From positions 1 through 38,801 of the forward strand of contig CBDUOH010000012.1 of assembly GCA_965368815.1 (NCBI GenBank): a stretch of 38,801 nt of DNA. Reading direction: 5' to 3'. Below, one piece after another: positions 22,609-30,449 of the stretch. The stretch comes from UBA5794 sp965368815. Its GTDB lineage: Bacteria > Actinomycetota > Acidimicrobiia > Spongiisociales > UBA5794. The notes below the pieces were generated by a model that saw only the letters and a list, made by a program, of their open reading frames with translations, was not told where the DNA came from and did no database searches. How positions within the stretch are numbered: position 1 is the stretch's first letter; each line of letters opens with the position of its first letter. The position numbers were made by a program, and so were the translations under genes.

Positions 22609-23396
22609 CCGGCGATTCGATCGGGCCCCTCCAGATCGGGGAAGCAGTGGCAGACGCCTCCTTCCTGTCCGTTCTCGAGCAGCGCGGCCTCGACCCGCGA
22701 TGGGAGGCCGACGGAGTCGCACCCATGACGCTCACTGAGGCCACGACCGTGCTGGCGCTCACCTGGGGCGACGGTGTCGTGATGGCCGGTGACCGCCGCG
22801 CAACAGCAGGCAACTACATCGCGCATTCCCGTGTCAGGAAGGTCTACGAGGCCGATCGGCACTCCGCCGTGGCCATTTCGGGCACTGCGGGCATGGCCGT
22901 CGAGCTCATCAAACTGTTTCGCACCGAGCTTGAGCACTACGAAAAGATCGAGGGTTCAACCCTGAGCCTGGATGGAAAGGCGAACTTCCTCGCAAGGATG
23001 ATTCGGGGAAATCTGTCGTTGGCGTTCCAGGGTCTTGTGGTCATTCCGTTGTTCTGTGGATACGACAAGCGGCAGGACAAAGGTCGTCTGTTCTCATACG
23101 ATGTCGTCGGCGGCCGCTACGACGAGCTCAACTACGCCACCACGGGATCCGGTGGCGCCGAGGCCCGGTCGTTCCTCAAGAACGTGTGGAACGAGGACAT
23201 GACGAGAGACGATGCCCTTGCGGCCGCGGTCGAGGCCATCGTCGCGGCAGCGGAAGAGGATTCGGCAACCGGCGGACTCGATCTCAAGCGGGGGATTCTC
23301 CCCAACGTCCTCGTTGTCACATCCGAAGGGGTGGAGGAGATCGGCGATGACGAACTCACGGCGATCGCAACACCGGTTCTGGAGGGTCGCCCATGA
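22605..23396 (+). CDS. prcB: Proteasome beta subunit PrcB
   Basis: Catalytic subunit of the 20S core. 263 residues from GTG 22605. A ~46-residue propeptide is removed to expose Thr47 as the N-terminal nucleophile: the junction reads TEA then TTVLALTWGDG. Asp63 (GDRRAT) and Lys79 (RVRKVYE) match the Asp17 and Lys33 of the mature Thr-protease triad. The residue before the cleavage site is Ala instead of the usual Gly. It overlaps pup at its start and prcA at its end. Confidence 0.97.
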   Translation: MTGDSIGPLQIGEAVADASFLSVLEQRGLDPRWEADGVAPMTLTEATTVLALTWGDGVVMAGDRRATAGNYIAHSRVRKVYEADRHSAVAISGTAGMAVELIKLFRTELEHYEKIEGSTLSLDGKANFLARMIRGNLSLAFQGLVVIPLFCGYDKRQDKGRLFSYDVVGGRYDELNYATTGSGGAEARSFLKNVWNEDMTRDDALAAAVEAIVAAAEEDSATGGLDLKRGILPNVLVVTSEGVEEIGDDELTAIATPVLEGRP

Positions 23397-24073
23397 GCAT
23401 GCCGTTCTACGTTCCTCCCGAGCAACTCGTCAAGGATCGGGCCGAGTTCGCACGCAAGGGGATCAATCGCGGCCGGCCCATCGTCGTGCTCCAGCTCGAA
23501 GCCGGGATCCTTTTGGTCGGTGAGAACTCTTCCTCGTCGCTCCGCAAGATCAGCGAGGTATACGACCGGATCGCTTTCGCCGGAGTCGGACGGTTCAATG
23601 AGTTCGAGACACTGCGCGTCGCCGGCATCAGGTACGCCGATCTCAAGGGGTACTCGTACTCACGCACCGATGTGACGGGCAAGGGTCTCGCGAACGCATA
23701 TTCACAGACCCTGGGCCAGATCTTCTCCCATGAGGTCAAACCGTACGAAGTCGACATCGTTGTTGCAGAACTCGGACATTCCATGGCAGAGGACAATCTG
23801 TACAGGGTCCAATTCGACGGCACGCTTCGGGACGCTGACGCCTACACGGCACTCGGGGCCAATGAGGACGACATCGTCGCGGCGCTCGAGGGAAACGTCA
23901 GCCCGGAGATGACGGTCGAGGATGCGCTTGCAGCGGCGTGCCAGGCCATCGAGACCGGAACCGGCGACACGGTCACCGACGAGGATTGGGAGACGGGGTT
24001 TCTCGATCGGCATGCCGAACGCCGGACATTCCGCCGCCTCTCCATCGAAGAACTGCAAGCAGCACGCGCCTGA
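23393..24073 (+). CDS. prcA: Proteasome alpha subunit PrcA
   Basis: Forms the outer rings and gate of the 20S core. 226 residues from ATG 23393, overlapping the prcB stop (ATGA). The N-terminus (MPFYVPPEQLVKDRAEFARKGI) holds the gate residues and H0 helix that close the pore until Mpa docks. The fold follows with IVVLQLEAGILLVGEN, YDRIAFAGVGRFNEF and YVDIVVAE-like strands. The C-terminal tail is Arg/Glu-rich (RRTFRRLSIEELQAARA). It is the last gene of the mpa-to-prcA chain; pafA has its own promoter-like region. Confidence 0.96.
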   Translation: MSMPFYVPPEQLVKDRAEFARKGINRGRPIVVLQLEAGILLVGENSSSSLRKISEVYDRIAFAGVGRFNEFETLRVAGIRYADLKGYSYSRTDVTGKGLANAYSQTLGQIFSHEVKPYEVDIVVAELGHSMAEDNLYRVQFDGTLRDADAYTALGANEDDIVAALEGNVSPEMTVEDALAAACQAIETGTGDTVTDEDWETGFLDRHAERRTFRRLSIEELQAARA

Positions 24074-24074
24074 G

Positions 24075-24119
24075 CCGTACACGTACGGTGAGCCGATGGT
24101 GCACGGGGTTGCTGGTGCA
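24075..24119. promoter_or_regulatory. Palindrome and direct repeats upstream of pafA
   Basis: CCGTAC-AC-GTACGG (24075-24088) begins one base after the prcA stop. TGGTGCA then occurs twice, at 24097-24103 and 24113-24119, the second just before the -10 box of pafA. They may be operator sites. The palindrome could also help end the prcA transcript. Confidence 0.35.
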
Positions 24120-24124
24120 TGCGG

Positions 24125-24130
24125 TACCCT
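24125..24130 (+). promoter_or_regulatory. -10-like TACCCT of pafA, leaderless
   Basis: TACCCT ends 6 nt before ATG 24137, with no Shine-Dalgarno. This predicts a leaderless pafA transcript separate from prcBA. Confidence 0.45.
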
Positions 24131-24136
24131 GCGGCG

Positions 24137-25492
24137 ATGAACCGACGGATTTTCGGAATAGAGAACGAATACGGCGTCACCTGCGTCTTGAGGGGTCAAC
24201 GCCGCCTTTCGCCCGACGAGGTCGCGCGCTATCTGTTCCGGAGGGTCGTCAGCTGGGGTCGTTCGTCGAACGTGTTCCTCGAGAACGGGGCTCGGCTGTA
24301 CCTCGACGTAGGATCCCATCCCGAGTACGCAACCCCCGAGTGCGACAGCGTCTATGACGTCGTCGCCCACGACCGGGCTGGCGAACGGATACTCGAGGGA
24401 TTGGTCGAATCGGCGGAACGTCGCCTTGCCGAAGAGGGCATCCGTGGCGACATCTACCTCTACCGCAACAACACGGATTCCGCCGGCAACTCGTACGGCT
24501 GCCATGAGAACTACCTCATCCGGCGCCATGCCGACTTCCAACGGACCATCGACACGTTGATACCGTTCCTTGTCACGCGCCAGATCTGGGGAGGTGCGGG
24601 CAAACTCCTCGGTACGGCGCGAGGCACCGTCTATTCGCTGGCCCAACGCGCCGAGCACATATGGGAGGGCAGCTCGTCGGCAACGACCCGCAGCCGTCCG
24701 ATCATCAACACCAGGGACGAACCACATGCCGACGCCGAGCGGTATCGCCGCCTCCATGTCATCGCCGGTGACTCCAACATGTCCGAGTATGCGACATTCG
24801 CCAAGATCGGGTCCATGGTCGCGCTCCTCCAGATGCTCGAGGACGAGGTGGTGTTCCGCGACCTGACACTTGAGAACCCCATCCGAGCCATCAGAGAAAT
24901 CAGCCACGACATGACCTGCCGACGGACCGTGCGCCTCGCTAATGGCCGAGAACTGAGCGCGCTCGACATCCAGTGGGAGTACCTCGAACGGGTACTCCGC
25001 TACACCAGAACCACCGGCGTCAGCCCGGAGATCGAAAAGGCTGTGGCGATGTGGGAGCATCTCCTCACCGGTCTCGAGAAGGACCCGATGACCCTCAACA
25101 GGGAAGTCGACTGGGTGGCCAAATACCACCTGATCGAGCGGTACCAGCAGCGTCACAAACTTCCACTGTCGTCTGCGCGTCTGGCCCTGATCGACCTCAA
25201 CTATCACGACGTGAACCGGGATCGGGGTCTGTTCTACAAGCTCGAGCGAGCAGGACTCATGGATCGTATGGTCACAGATCAGGCGATCTCACAGGCGATG
25301 CTCGAACCCCCCAGCACCACGAGGGCACGCCTGCGCGGCGCGTTCATCCGTGCAGCGAAGGAGAAGCGCCGTGACTTCACGGTCGACTGGGTGCACCTCA
25401 AGCTCAACGATCAGGCGCAAAGGACCGTGCTGTGCAAGGACCCGTTCAAGGCCTATGACGAGCGGGTCGATCGCCTGATCGAGTCCCTCTAG
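24137..25492 (+). CDS. pafA: Pup-protein ligase PafA
   Basis: Phosphorylates the C-terminal Glu of Pup with ATP and joins it to a substrate lysine. 451 residues from ATG 24137, almost exactly the mycobacterial length. GIENEYGVTC (~7-16) binds Mg-ATP, Asp57 in RLYLDVGSHPEYATPEC is the expected catalytic base, and NNTDSAGNSYGCHENYL and PIINTRDEPHAD follow. The C-terminal small domain ends DPFKAYDERVDRLIESL, as in other PafA proteins. ATG 24119 would add six residues but lies before the -10-like box. It lacks the Dop insertion loop, so paralogue identity is clear. Confidence 0.97.
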   Translation: MNRRIFGIENEYGVTCVLRGQRRLSPDEVARYLFRRVVSWGRSSNVFLENGARLYLDVGSHPEYATPECDSVYDVVAHDRAGERILEGLVESAERRLAEEGIRGDIYLYRNNTDSAGNSYGCHENYLIRRHADFQRTIDTLIPFLVTRQIWGGAGKLLGTARGTVYSLAQRAEHIWEGSSSATTRSRPIINTRDEPHADAERYRRLHVIAGDSNMSEYATFAKIGSMVALLQMLEDEVVFRDLTLENPIRAIREISHDMTCRRTVRLANGRELSALDIQWEYLERVLRYTRTTGVSPEIEKAVAMWEHLLTGLEKDPMTLNREVDWVAKYHLIERYQQRHKLPLSSARLALIDLNYHDVNRDRGLFYKLERAGLMDRMVTDQAISQAMLEPPSTTRARLRGAFIRAAKEKRRDFTVDWVHLKLNDQAQRTVLCKDPFKAYDERVDRLIESL

Positions 25493-25523
25493 CGGACCCG
25501 GGCGCCCGTGACGTGCGAGCACC

Positions 25524-25541
25524 CCTGATGCGTCCTGATGC
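25524..25541. repeat. Short direct repeat upstream of pafB
   Basis: CCTGATGC at 25524-25531 and again at 25534-25541, exactly 10 bp apart, on the same face of the helix and 23 bp upstream of the TAGTGT box. A possible activator or repressor half-site pair; chance is not excluded. Confidence 0.3.
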
Positions 25542-25564
25542 TTCCACGAGCATCCGCGAGTCGA

Positions 25565-25570
25565 TAGTGT
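25565..25570 (+). promoter_or_regulatory. -10-like TAGTGT of pafBC
   Basis: TAGTGT precedes ATG 25578 by 7 nt with no ribosome-binding site, predicting a leaderless pafBC transcript. Confidence 0.4.
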
Positions 25571-25577
25571 GGTGCCA

Positions 25578-26501
25578 ATGCAACGGGTGATCGAACGAAT
25601 CCTCAATCTGCTCGCGTTCCTTCTCACGGTGCACAGACCGGTGACTGCCGAAGAGATCCGCAACACGGTGGCTGGCTACGACCAGGACTCGGATGCTGCG
25701 TTCCGGCGAACATTCGAGCGCGACAAGGATCTGCTTCGGTCGCTCGGTGTGCCCCTGACGATGACCGCTCTCGACATCTGGGAGGTCGAGGACGGATATG
25801 TGATCCCCGCCGACGAGTACGCCATCGCTGATCCCGATCTCACAGACGAGGAGCGGTCGGCCCTGATGGCGGCCGCCCAAGCAGTGCAGTTCGCCGGTCA
25901 AACCACAGGATTGTCTGCGATTTTCAAGCTCGGTGGCGCATCGCCCGTGGTGAACGCCCCGAATGTCGCCGCCGATCTGGGTCACGGGCTCGACACACTC
26001 GGGGTCATATTCGAAGCGATGGCGACCCGCCGAATCGTGATGTTCACGTACCGCGACAAGTCTCGTCGGACGTTTCCCTACGCCCTGGCACACCGATTCG
26101 GACATTGGTATCTCGCGGCACCCGAAACCGGGGACGTCGAGGTGGTCAAGGCATTCCGTGTCGACCGGATGTCCGAGGTGTCCATCGGCGAGGAAATCGA
26201 CCGATTCTCGGTACCTGCCGGCTTCGACGCCGGATCCGTGATCCCATCGGCCGGATCCGATACGGATACGGACGAGGTCGGCATCGTACGCTTCACACGG
26301 GACGTCGGTTCGGTGGCTGCGCGCCAGATCCCGGGCACCACCGAGCATCCGATCGATGGTGAGTACGTCGACCTCCATGTCCCGATCCGGAACGACGCAT
26401 CGTTCATCGGATGGGTCCTCGGTTTCGACGACGCGGCGGTGATCCTCGAGCCGGAGCGGCTCCGTGCCAAACTGCTCGACCACATCGGAGTTTCGGCGTG
26501 A
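25578..26501 (+). CDS. pafB: WYL-domain transcriptional regulator PafB
   Basis: One half of the PafB-PafC pair that, in mycobacteria, activates the RecA/LexA-independent DNA-damage response and acts as a heterodimer. 307 residues from ATG 25578. N-terminal winged helix-turn-helix (~1-70: RVIERILNLLAFL, FRRTFERDKDLLRSLGVP), a linker, then the WYL domain (~145-225: IVMFTYRDKSRRTFPYALAHRFGHWYLAA, KAFRVDRM), and a C-terminal extension. It sits after pafA as in other actinobacteria, and pafC starts inside its stop codon. Confidence 0.92.
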   Translation: MQRVIERILNLLAFLLTVHRPVTAEEIRNTVAGYDQDSDAAFRRTFERDKDLLRSLGVPLTMTALDIWEVEDGYVIPADEYAIADPDLTDEERSALMAAAQAVQFAGQTTGLSAIFKLGGASPVVNAPNVAADLGHGLDTLGVIFEAMATRRIVMFTYRDKSRRTFPYALAHRFGHWYLAAPETGDVEVVKAFRVDRMSEVSIGEEIDRFSVPAGFDAGSVIPSAGSDTDTDEVGIVRFTRDVGSVAARQIPGTTEHPIDGEYVDLHVPIRNDASFIGWVLGFDDAAVILEPERLRAKLLDHIGVSA

Positions 26502-27433
26502 CCGCTCGAACCGAAAACCGCATCGCCCGGATCCTTTCCATGATCCCGTACGTCGTCACCAACGGTGGGGCTTCGATCTCGGACCTCCGGGAACGTTTCG
26601 ACTACCCATCGAATGCGGCCGTCGTCAAGGACCTCCATCTCATCTTCCTCACAGGCTTGCCGGGGTACGGTCCAGGGGACCTCATCGATGTCGACATCTT
26701 CGAAGACGAGGTCACGATCGATTCAGCGGACTATTTCTCCCGTTCCGTGCGCCTCACGCCCGCAGAGGCACTCGGCTTGCTCGCCGCAGGTTCCACCTTT
26801 CTCGCCTCGAATCAGGCACCGCCCGCACTGCGTTCCGCCATCGACAAGCTATCGAAGGCGATCGGTGTGGACGTCGATGAACAGGTGTTGTTCGACGTAC
26901 CGACGCCCGAAACGGTTTCGACGCTCCGGGAGGCCATCGACGGATCTCACCTCGTGGAGATCACGTATGTCAGCAGGTCTCGCAACGAGGTATCCACCCG
27001 GGTCGTGGAGGGGGAATCGGTGTTCTTCAACCTCGGCAATTGGTACCTTCGCGGTTTCTGCCGCATGGCCGAGGACGAACGGTTGTTCCGGGTGGACAGG
27101 ATCGGTTCGGTGACCGTGCTCGACGAGCAGTACCAGCCCTCAGAAGCCGACGCACCGTCCACGGCGCGATATGAACCCAGCCCGGACGATCATCTCGTCG
27201 TGTTCGATGTCGGCGAATCCTCCCGCTGGGTGGGGGAGTACTACCCGGTCGAAGACCTGACCCCCGTCGGCGACATGACGCGCATCACGATGCGTGTCTC
27301 GGACCCCTTGGTCGCTGCTCGCCTGCTCCTCCGGTTGGGGAGCGATGCGTCGCTCGTGGCAGGGGATTCCGTCGCAGAGGCACGGGCCCACCTCGCCGAC
27401 AGCATACGGGCCCGGTACGCCGCCATCGGGTGA
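26498..27433 (+). CDS. pafC: WYL-domain transcriptional regulator PafC
   Basis: Partner of PafB. 311 residues from GTG 26498, which overlaps the pafB TGA (GTGA); the upstream extension to 26411 is inside pafB and is rejected. N-terminal helix-turn-helix (TENRIARILSMIPYVVTNGG, then ISDLRERFDY), a WYL domain (~150-225: VEITYVSRSRNEVSTRVVEGE, NWYLRGFCRMAEDERLFRVDRI) and a C-terminal extension. The WYL residues are thought to sense a ligand such as single-stranded DNA. Likely co-translated with PafB to keep the two in equal amounts. Confidence 0.92.
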   Translation: MTARTENRIARILSMIPYVVTNGGASISDLRERFDYPSNAAVVKDLHLIFLTGLPGYGPGDLIDVDIFEDEVTIDSADYFSRSVRLTPAEALGLLAAGSTFLASNQAPPALRSAIDKLSKAIGVDVDEQVLFDVPTPETVSTLREAIDGSHLVEITYVSRSRNEVSTRVVEGESVFFNLGNWYLRGFCRMAEDERLFRVDRIGSVTVLDEQYQPSEADAPSTARYEPSPDDHLVVFDVGESSRWVGEYYPVEDLTPVGDMTRITMRVSDPLVAARLLLRLGSDASLVAGDSVAEARAHLADSIRARYAAIG

Positions 27434-27454
27434 CTACCTGCTCGTTCCCATCGT

Positions 27455-27473
27455 GACTATGTCCGGAATAGTC
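27455..27473. promoter_or_regulatory. Inverted repeat after pafC
   Basis: GACTAT, 7 nt (containing TCCGGA), ATAGTC: 6-bp arms, 22 nt after the pafC stop and 64 nt before the zinc-ribbon gene. The local sequence is more AT-rich than its surroundings. It may be a terminator of pafBC or an operator for the next gene. Confidence 0.35.
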
Positions 27474-27536
27474 CTTTACCCATCCCGTCGAATGCCGATG
27501 TCCTCTATGACGCTGGTCTACGGAGTGGGCATACAC

Positions 27537-27860
27537 ATGACAACCATCAAGACAACATGCGAGCAGTGCGGAGAGATCCATCTCGGCACATCGGACATCT
27601 CGCTGGAACTCGAAGGCACCGGCGACGAAGGCACATATCGCTTCGTCTGCCCCGAGTGCTTCACCATCCAGCGGCGTCCGGCATCCCAGAGGGTCGTCAG
27701 CGTGCTGCTCGCAACAGGCGTCCCGTACGAGGTCACCCTTGCGGCTCCCGGTCCCATCACGGAGGGTGAACTCGACCGATTCGTGAGGCTGCTCGAGACA
27801 GACGACTGGTTCAACCGCCTCGTCACATTCGGTGACACGAGCGAGCCCAGGCCCTCATAG
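27537..27860 (+). CDS. Small zinc-ribbon protein of unknown function
   Basis: 107 residues from ATG 27537 (GGAG at 27522-27525). The N-terminal half carries a four-Cys zinc ribbon: CEQC near residue 6 and CPEC near residue 40, separated by a strand-rich segment ending TYRFVC. The C-terminal half is helical and acidic (GPITEGELDRFVRLLETDDWF). I do not recognise the family. It occupies the place where mycobacteria have tatA and tatC between pafC and helY. ATG 27507 would add ten residues but has no ribosome site. Confidence 0.7.
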   Translation: MTTIKTTCEQCGEIHLGTSDISLELEGTGDEGTYRFVCPECFTIQRRPASQRVVSVLLATGVPYEVTLAAPGPITEGELDRFVRLLETDDWFNRLVTFGDTSEPRPS

Positions 27861-27880
27861 TCTCCTGACCGTCTCGGGTG

Positions 27881-27901
27881 GGTGGCGCCGGACCTGCCAC
27901 C
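27881..27901 (+). terminator. Hairpin before the helicase gene
   Basis: GGTGGC, 9-nt loop, GCCACC, 20 nt after the zinc-ribbon gene stop and just before the -10-like box of the helicase. No T-run. Probably ends the zinc-ribbon transcript. Confidence 0.35.
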
Positions 27902-27909
27902 TGTTCCCC

Positions 27910-27915
27910 TAGCAT
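27910..27915 (+). promoter_or_regulatory. -10-like TAGCAT of the helicase gene
   Basis: TAGCAT precedes ATG 27924 by 8 nt and no Shine-Dalgarno is present, which fits a leaderless transcript. Confidence 0.35.
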
Positions 27916-27923
27916 CGTGGGCG

Positions 27924-30449
27924 ATGTCCCACACCCAGCCTTCGACCGTCGACGATTTCCTGGCGTCGCTGTCGTTCACGCCAGATTCGTTCCAGATCGA
28001 GGCGCTCCGTGCGGTCTCCGATGGCAAGTCCGTGGTCGTGACCGCCCCGACCGGTGCCGGCAAGACCGTAGTCGCCGAAGGCGCCATCGTCTCAGCCCTC
28101 GCCAAAGGCACCCGAGCGTTCTACACCACCCCGATCAAGGCGCTCTCGAACCAGAAGTTCTCCGATCTCAAGCGATTGTTCGGTGACGCAACGGTCGGGC
28201 TTCTGACCGGCGACAACGTCATCAACGGCGACGCCCCGATCGTGGTCATGACGACGGAAGTCCTCCGCAACATGATCTATGAGGGTTCCGATGCGCTCGA
28301 GCAATTGGGCATCGTCATCCTCGACGAGGTGCACTACCTCGCCGATCGGGACCGCGGCTCGGTATGGGAGGAGGTCATCATTCATCTCCCGCGTCGCGTG
28401 ACGCTGGTGGCGCTGTCCGCCACCATCGCGAATCCCGAGGAGTTCACCAGTTGGATCCGCGCACGACGCGGGGACACGGAACTCGTGATCGAACGGACCC
28501 GCCCGGTACCCCTCACCACGATGTTCGCTTGGCGGGACAGGCACAGGGGAGGGGCGGTCTCGATGCTGCCGATGTTCTCCAGAAACGGTCGACCCAATCA
28601 GGCCATAGCCAAGATCACCCAGTCGAGGGGTAGCCGACACCGGCGACTCTCGACCCCACGACGGGTCGAGATCGTCGAGGAACTCGAAGGCGCAGGGCTT
28701 CTGCCTGCGATCTATTTCGTGTTCTCCAGGAAGGGCTGCGAGCAGACGGCACGGGAGGTTGCGCATTCCACATTGCGTCTCACGACCGAGGACGAGCGCG
28801 CTGAGATCCGGCGAGTGGTTGCCGAGCGCACCTCGCATGTCCCTGAACACGATCTCGCCGTCCTCGGCTTCGACGGGTGGCTGTCGGTCCTCGAGCGTGG
28901 ATCGGCGGCGCACCACGCCGGTCTCGTTCCTGCGTTCAAGGAAACCGTCGAGGAATTGTTTCTTCGTGGCCTTGTCAAGTTGGTGGCGGCAACCGAAACG
29001 CTCGCAGTCGGGATCAACATGCCGGCACGGACGGTGGTCCTCGACTCACTCAGCAAGTACACCGGTGAGGGGCACGAACTCCTCCAGCCAAGCGACTTCA
29101 CCCAACTGACCGGCCGCGCAGGCAGACGCGGCATCGACACCGAAGGCACCGCGGTCGTACTGTTCAGCCCGTACGTCCCGTTCGAGCGAGCGACCGGCAT
29201 CGCCGGCACGGGCGCCAACGCACTCGCATCCTCGTTCGCTCCCACATACAACATGACCGTCAACCTCATCGCCCGCTATGACAGGGACAGGGCGACCGAA
29301 CTCCTTGCGGCGTCCTTCGCCAACTTCAGCACCGAGGCCAGGCGGGAGACGCTCAACGAGAATCTCCACGATCGACGGCGCGATGTCGAGACGTTCACCG
29401 CGGCGGCAGCGTGCGAGCGTGGCGATATCTGGGCGTTCTACGACGGGGGTTCCCGATCAAAACCCGCATCGATGGATCGGAAACTGCTCCAACCGGGCAC
29501 GATTCTCGACCTTGCCGGATCGGTCTTCGTTCTTGCGAACCGCTCGTGGGGCGGTGGCCATCCGAAACTCGAGTTCGTCGATGCGGGCGGGACCAAGACC
29601 TCGATCCGATCATCGGACCTCCCTCGCTCGACAACGATCATCGGTTCGTTGACGCTCCCGACCCCGGTACGGATCTCTGACGCGGCCTACCGCAACGAGG
29701 TCGCCCAGGCCCTCGACGGGTTCGTGGCCCATGACCAGCCGATAGCGCTGTTCTCGAGCGATGACCCCGAAGGCGTCGGGGCCTGCCCTGACATCGACGT
29801 GCACATCGCATGGGTGGATCGGGCTCGACGAGCCCAACGGGATGTCGAACGACTCGAGAGACGGATCGAGAAGGCGGAACAGAATGATGTGTTGGACTCG
29901 TTCGAGCGCATCCATGCGGTTCTCACCGATCTCGGATACGTGAAGGAATGGCGCACCACATCGCGTGGCGAGGCGTTGCGTCGTCTGTACAACGAACGTG
30001 ACCTCCTGCTCGCGGAGACGATCAGGCGTGGCCTGCTCGACGGTCTTGCGCCCGAGGAGTTCGCTGCCGCCACGACGGTGTTCACGTTCGAGACCCGGGG
30101 AGGGGAACTGCCGCCGATTCCGTTCACCCCGTTTGCCGATTCGTTTCTTGCATCCCTCGAGGACATCAGACAGGAGATCGCCGATGTCGAGCGCCGCCGG
30201 GGCGTCGATGAGCAACCGATGGTCGATCCGGGTTTCATCGACACCATGCATGGATGGGCGTCGGGACACGACCTCGCCGACCTGTTCGACGACGATGACA
30301 TCCGCGCGGGCGATTTCGTGAGGTCGAGCCGACAGTTGCTCGATCTGATCCGGCAGATCCGCGACGGATACCCCCAGTACCGCTCCGTGGCCTCGAGTGC
30401 CCTGTCCGCCATCGACCGTGGCATCGTCGAGATCGGAGGGGTGGCGTGA
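27924..30449 (+). CDS. helY: HelY-like Ski2/Mtr4-family DEVH helicase
   Basis: Predicted superfamily 2 RNA helicase related to yeast Ski2/Mtr4 and mycobacterial HelY. 841 residues from ATG 27924. Motif I APTGAGKT (41-48), Ia TTPIKALSNQK, motif II DEVH (134-137), III LSATIAN, then the second RecA domain with FSRKGCEQ, LVAATETLAVGINMPARTV and motif VI QLTGRAGRRGIDTEG. A long C-terminal region (~470-841) holds a probable beta-barrel/arch-type insert and a helical DSHCT-like domain. helY lies just downstream of pafABC in mycobacteria too. The GTG start of the kinase gene overlaps its stop. Confidence 0.92.
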   Translation: MSHTQPSTVDDFLASLSFTPDSFQIEALRAVSDGKSVVVTAPTGAGKTVVAEGAIVSALAKGTRAFYTTPIKALSNQKFSDLKRLFGDATVGLLTGDNVINGDAPIVVMTTEVLRNMIYEGSDALEQLGIVILDEVHYLADRDRGSVWEEVIIHLPRRVTLVALSATIANPEEFTSWIRARRGDTELVIERTRPVPLTTMFAWRDRHRGGAVSMLPMFSRNGRPNQAIAKITQSRGSRHRRLSTPRRVEIVEELEGAGLLPAIYFVFSRKGCEQTAREVAHSTLRLTTEDERAEIRRVVAERTSHVPEHDLAVLGFDGWLSVLERGSAAHHAGLVPAFKETVEELFLRGLVKLVAATETLAVGINMPARTVVLDSLSKYTGEGHELLQPSDFTQLTGRAGRRGIDTEGTAVVLFSPYVPFERATGIAGTGANALASSFAPTYNMTVNLIARYDRDRATELLAASFANFSTEARRETLNENLHDRRRDVETFTAAAACERGDIWAFYDGGSRSKPASMDRKLLQPGTILDLAGSVFVLANRSWGGGHPKLEFVDAGGTKTSIRSSDLPRSTTIIGSLTLPTPVRISDAAYRNEVAQALDGFVAHDQPIALFSSDDPEGVGACPDIDVHIAWVDRARRAQRDVERLERRIEKAEQNDVLDSFERIHAVLTDLGYVKEWRTTSRGEALRRLYNERDLLLAETIRRGLLDGLAPEEFAAATTVFTFETRGGELPPIPFTPFADSFLASLEDIRQEIADVERRRGVDEQPMVDPGFIDTMHGWASGHDLADLFDDDDIRAGDFVRSSRQLLDLIRQIRDGYPQYRSVASSALSAIDRGIVEIGGVA

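Noticed and set aside
20940..25207. Long minus-strand frames opposite dop (396 codons) and prcA/pafA (501 codons)
   Set aside because: Shadow frames of dop and pafA; no ribosome sites and low-complexity, His/Asp/Arg-rich products.
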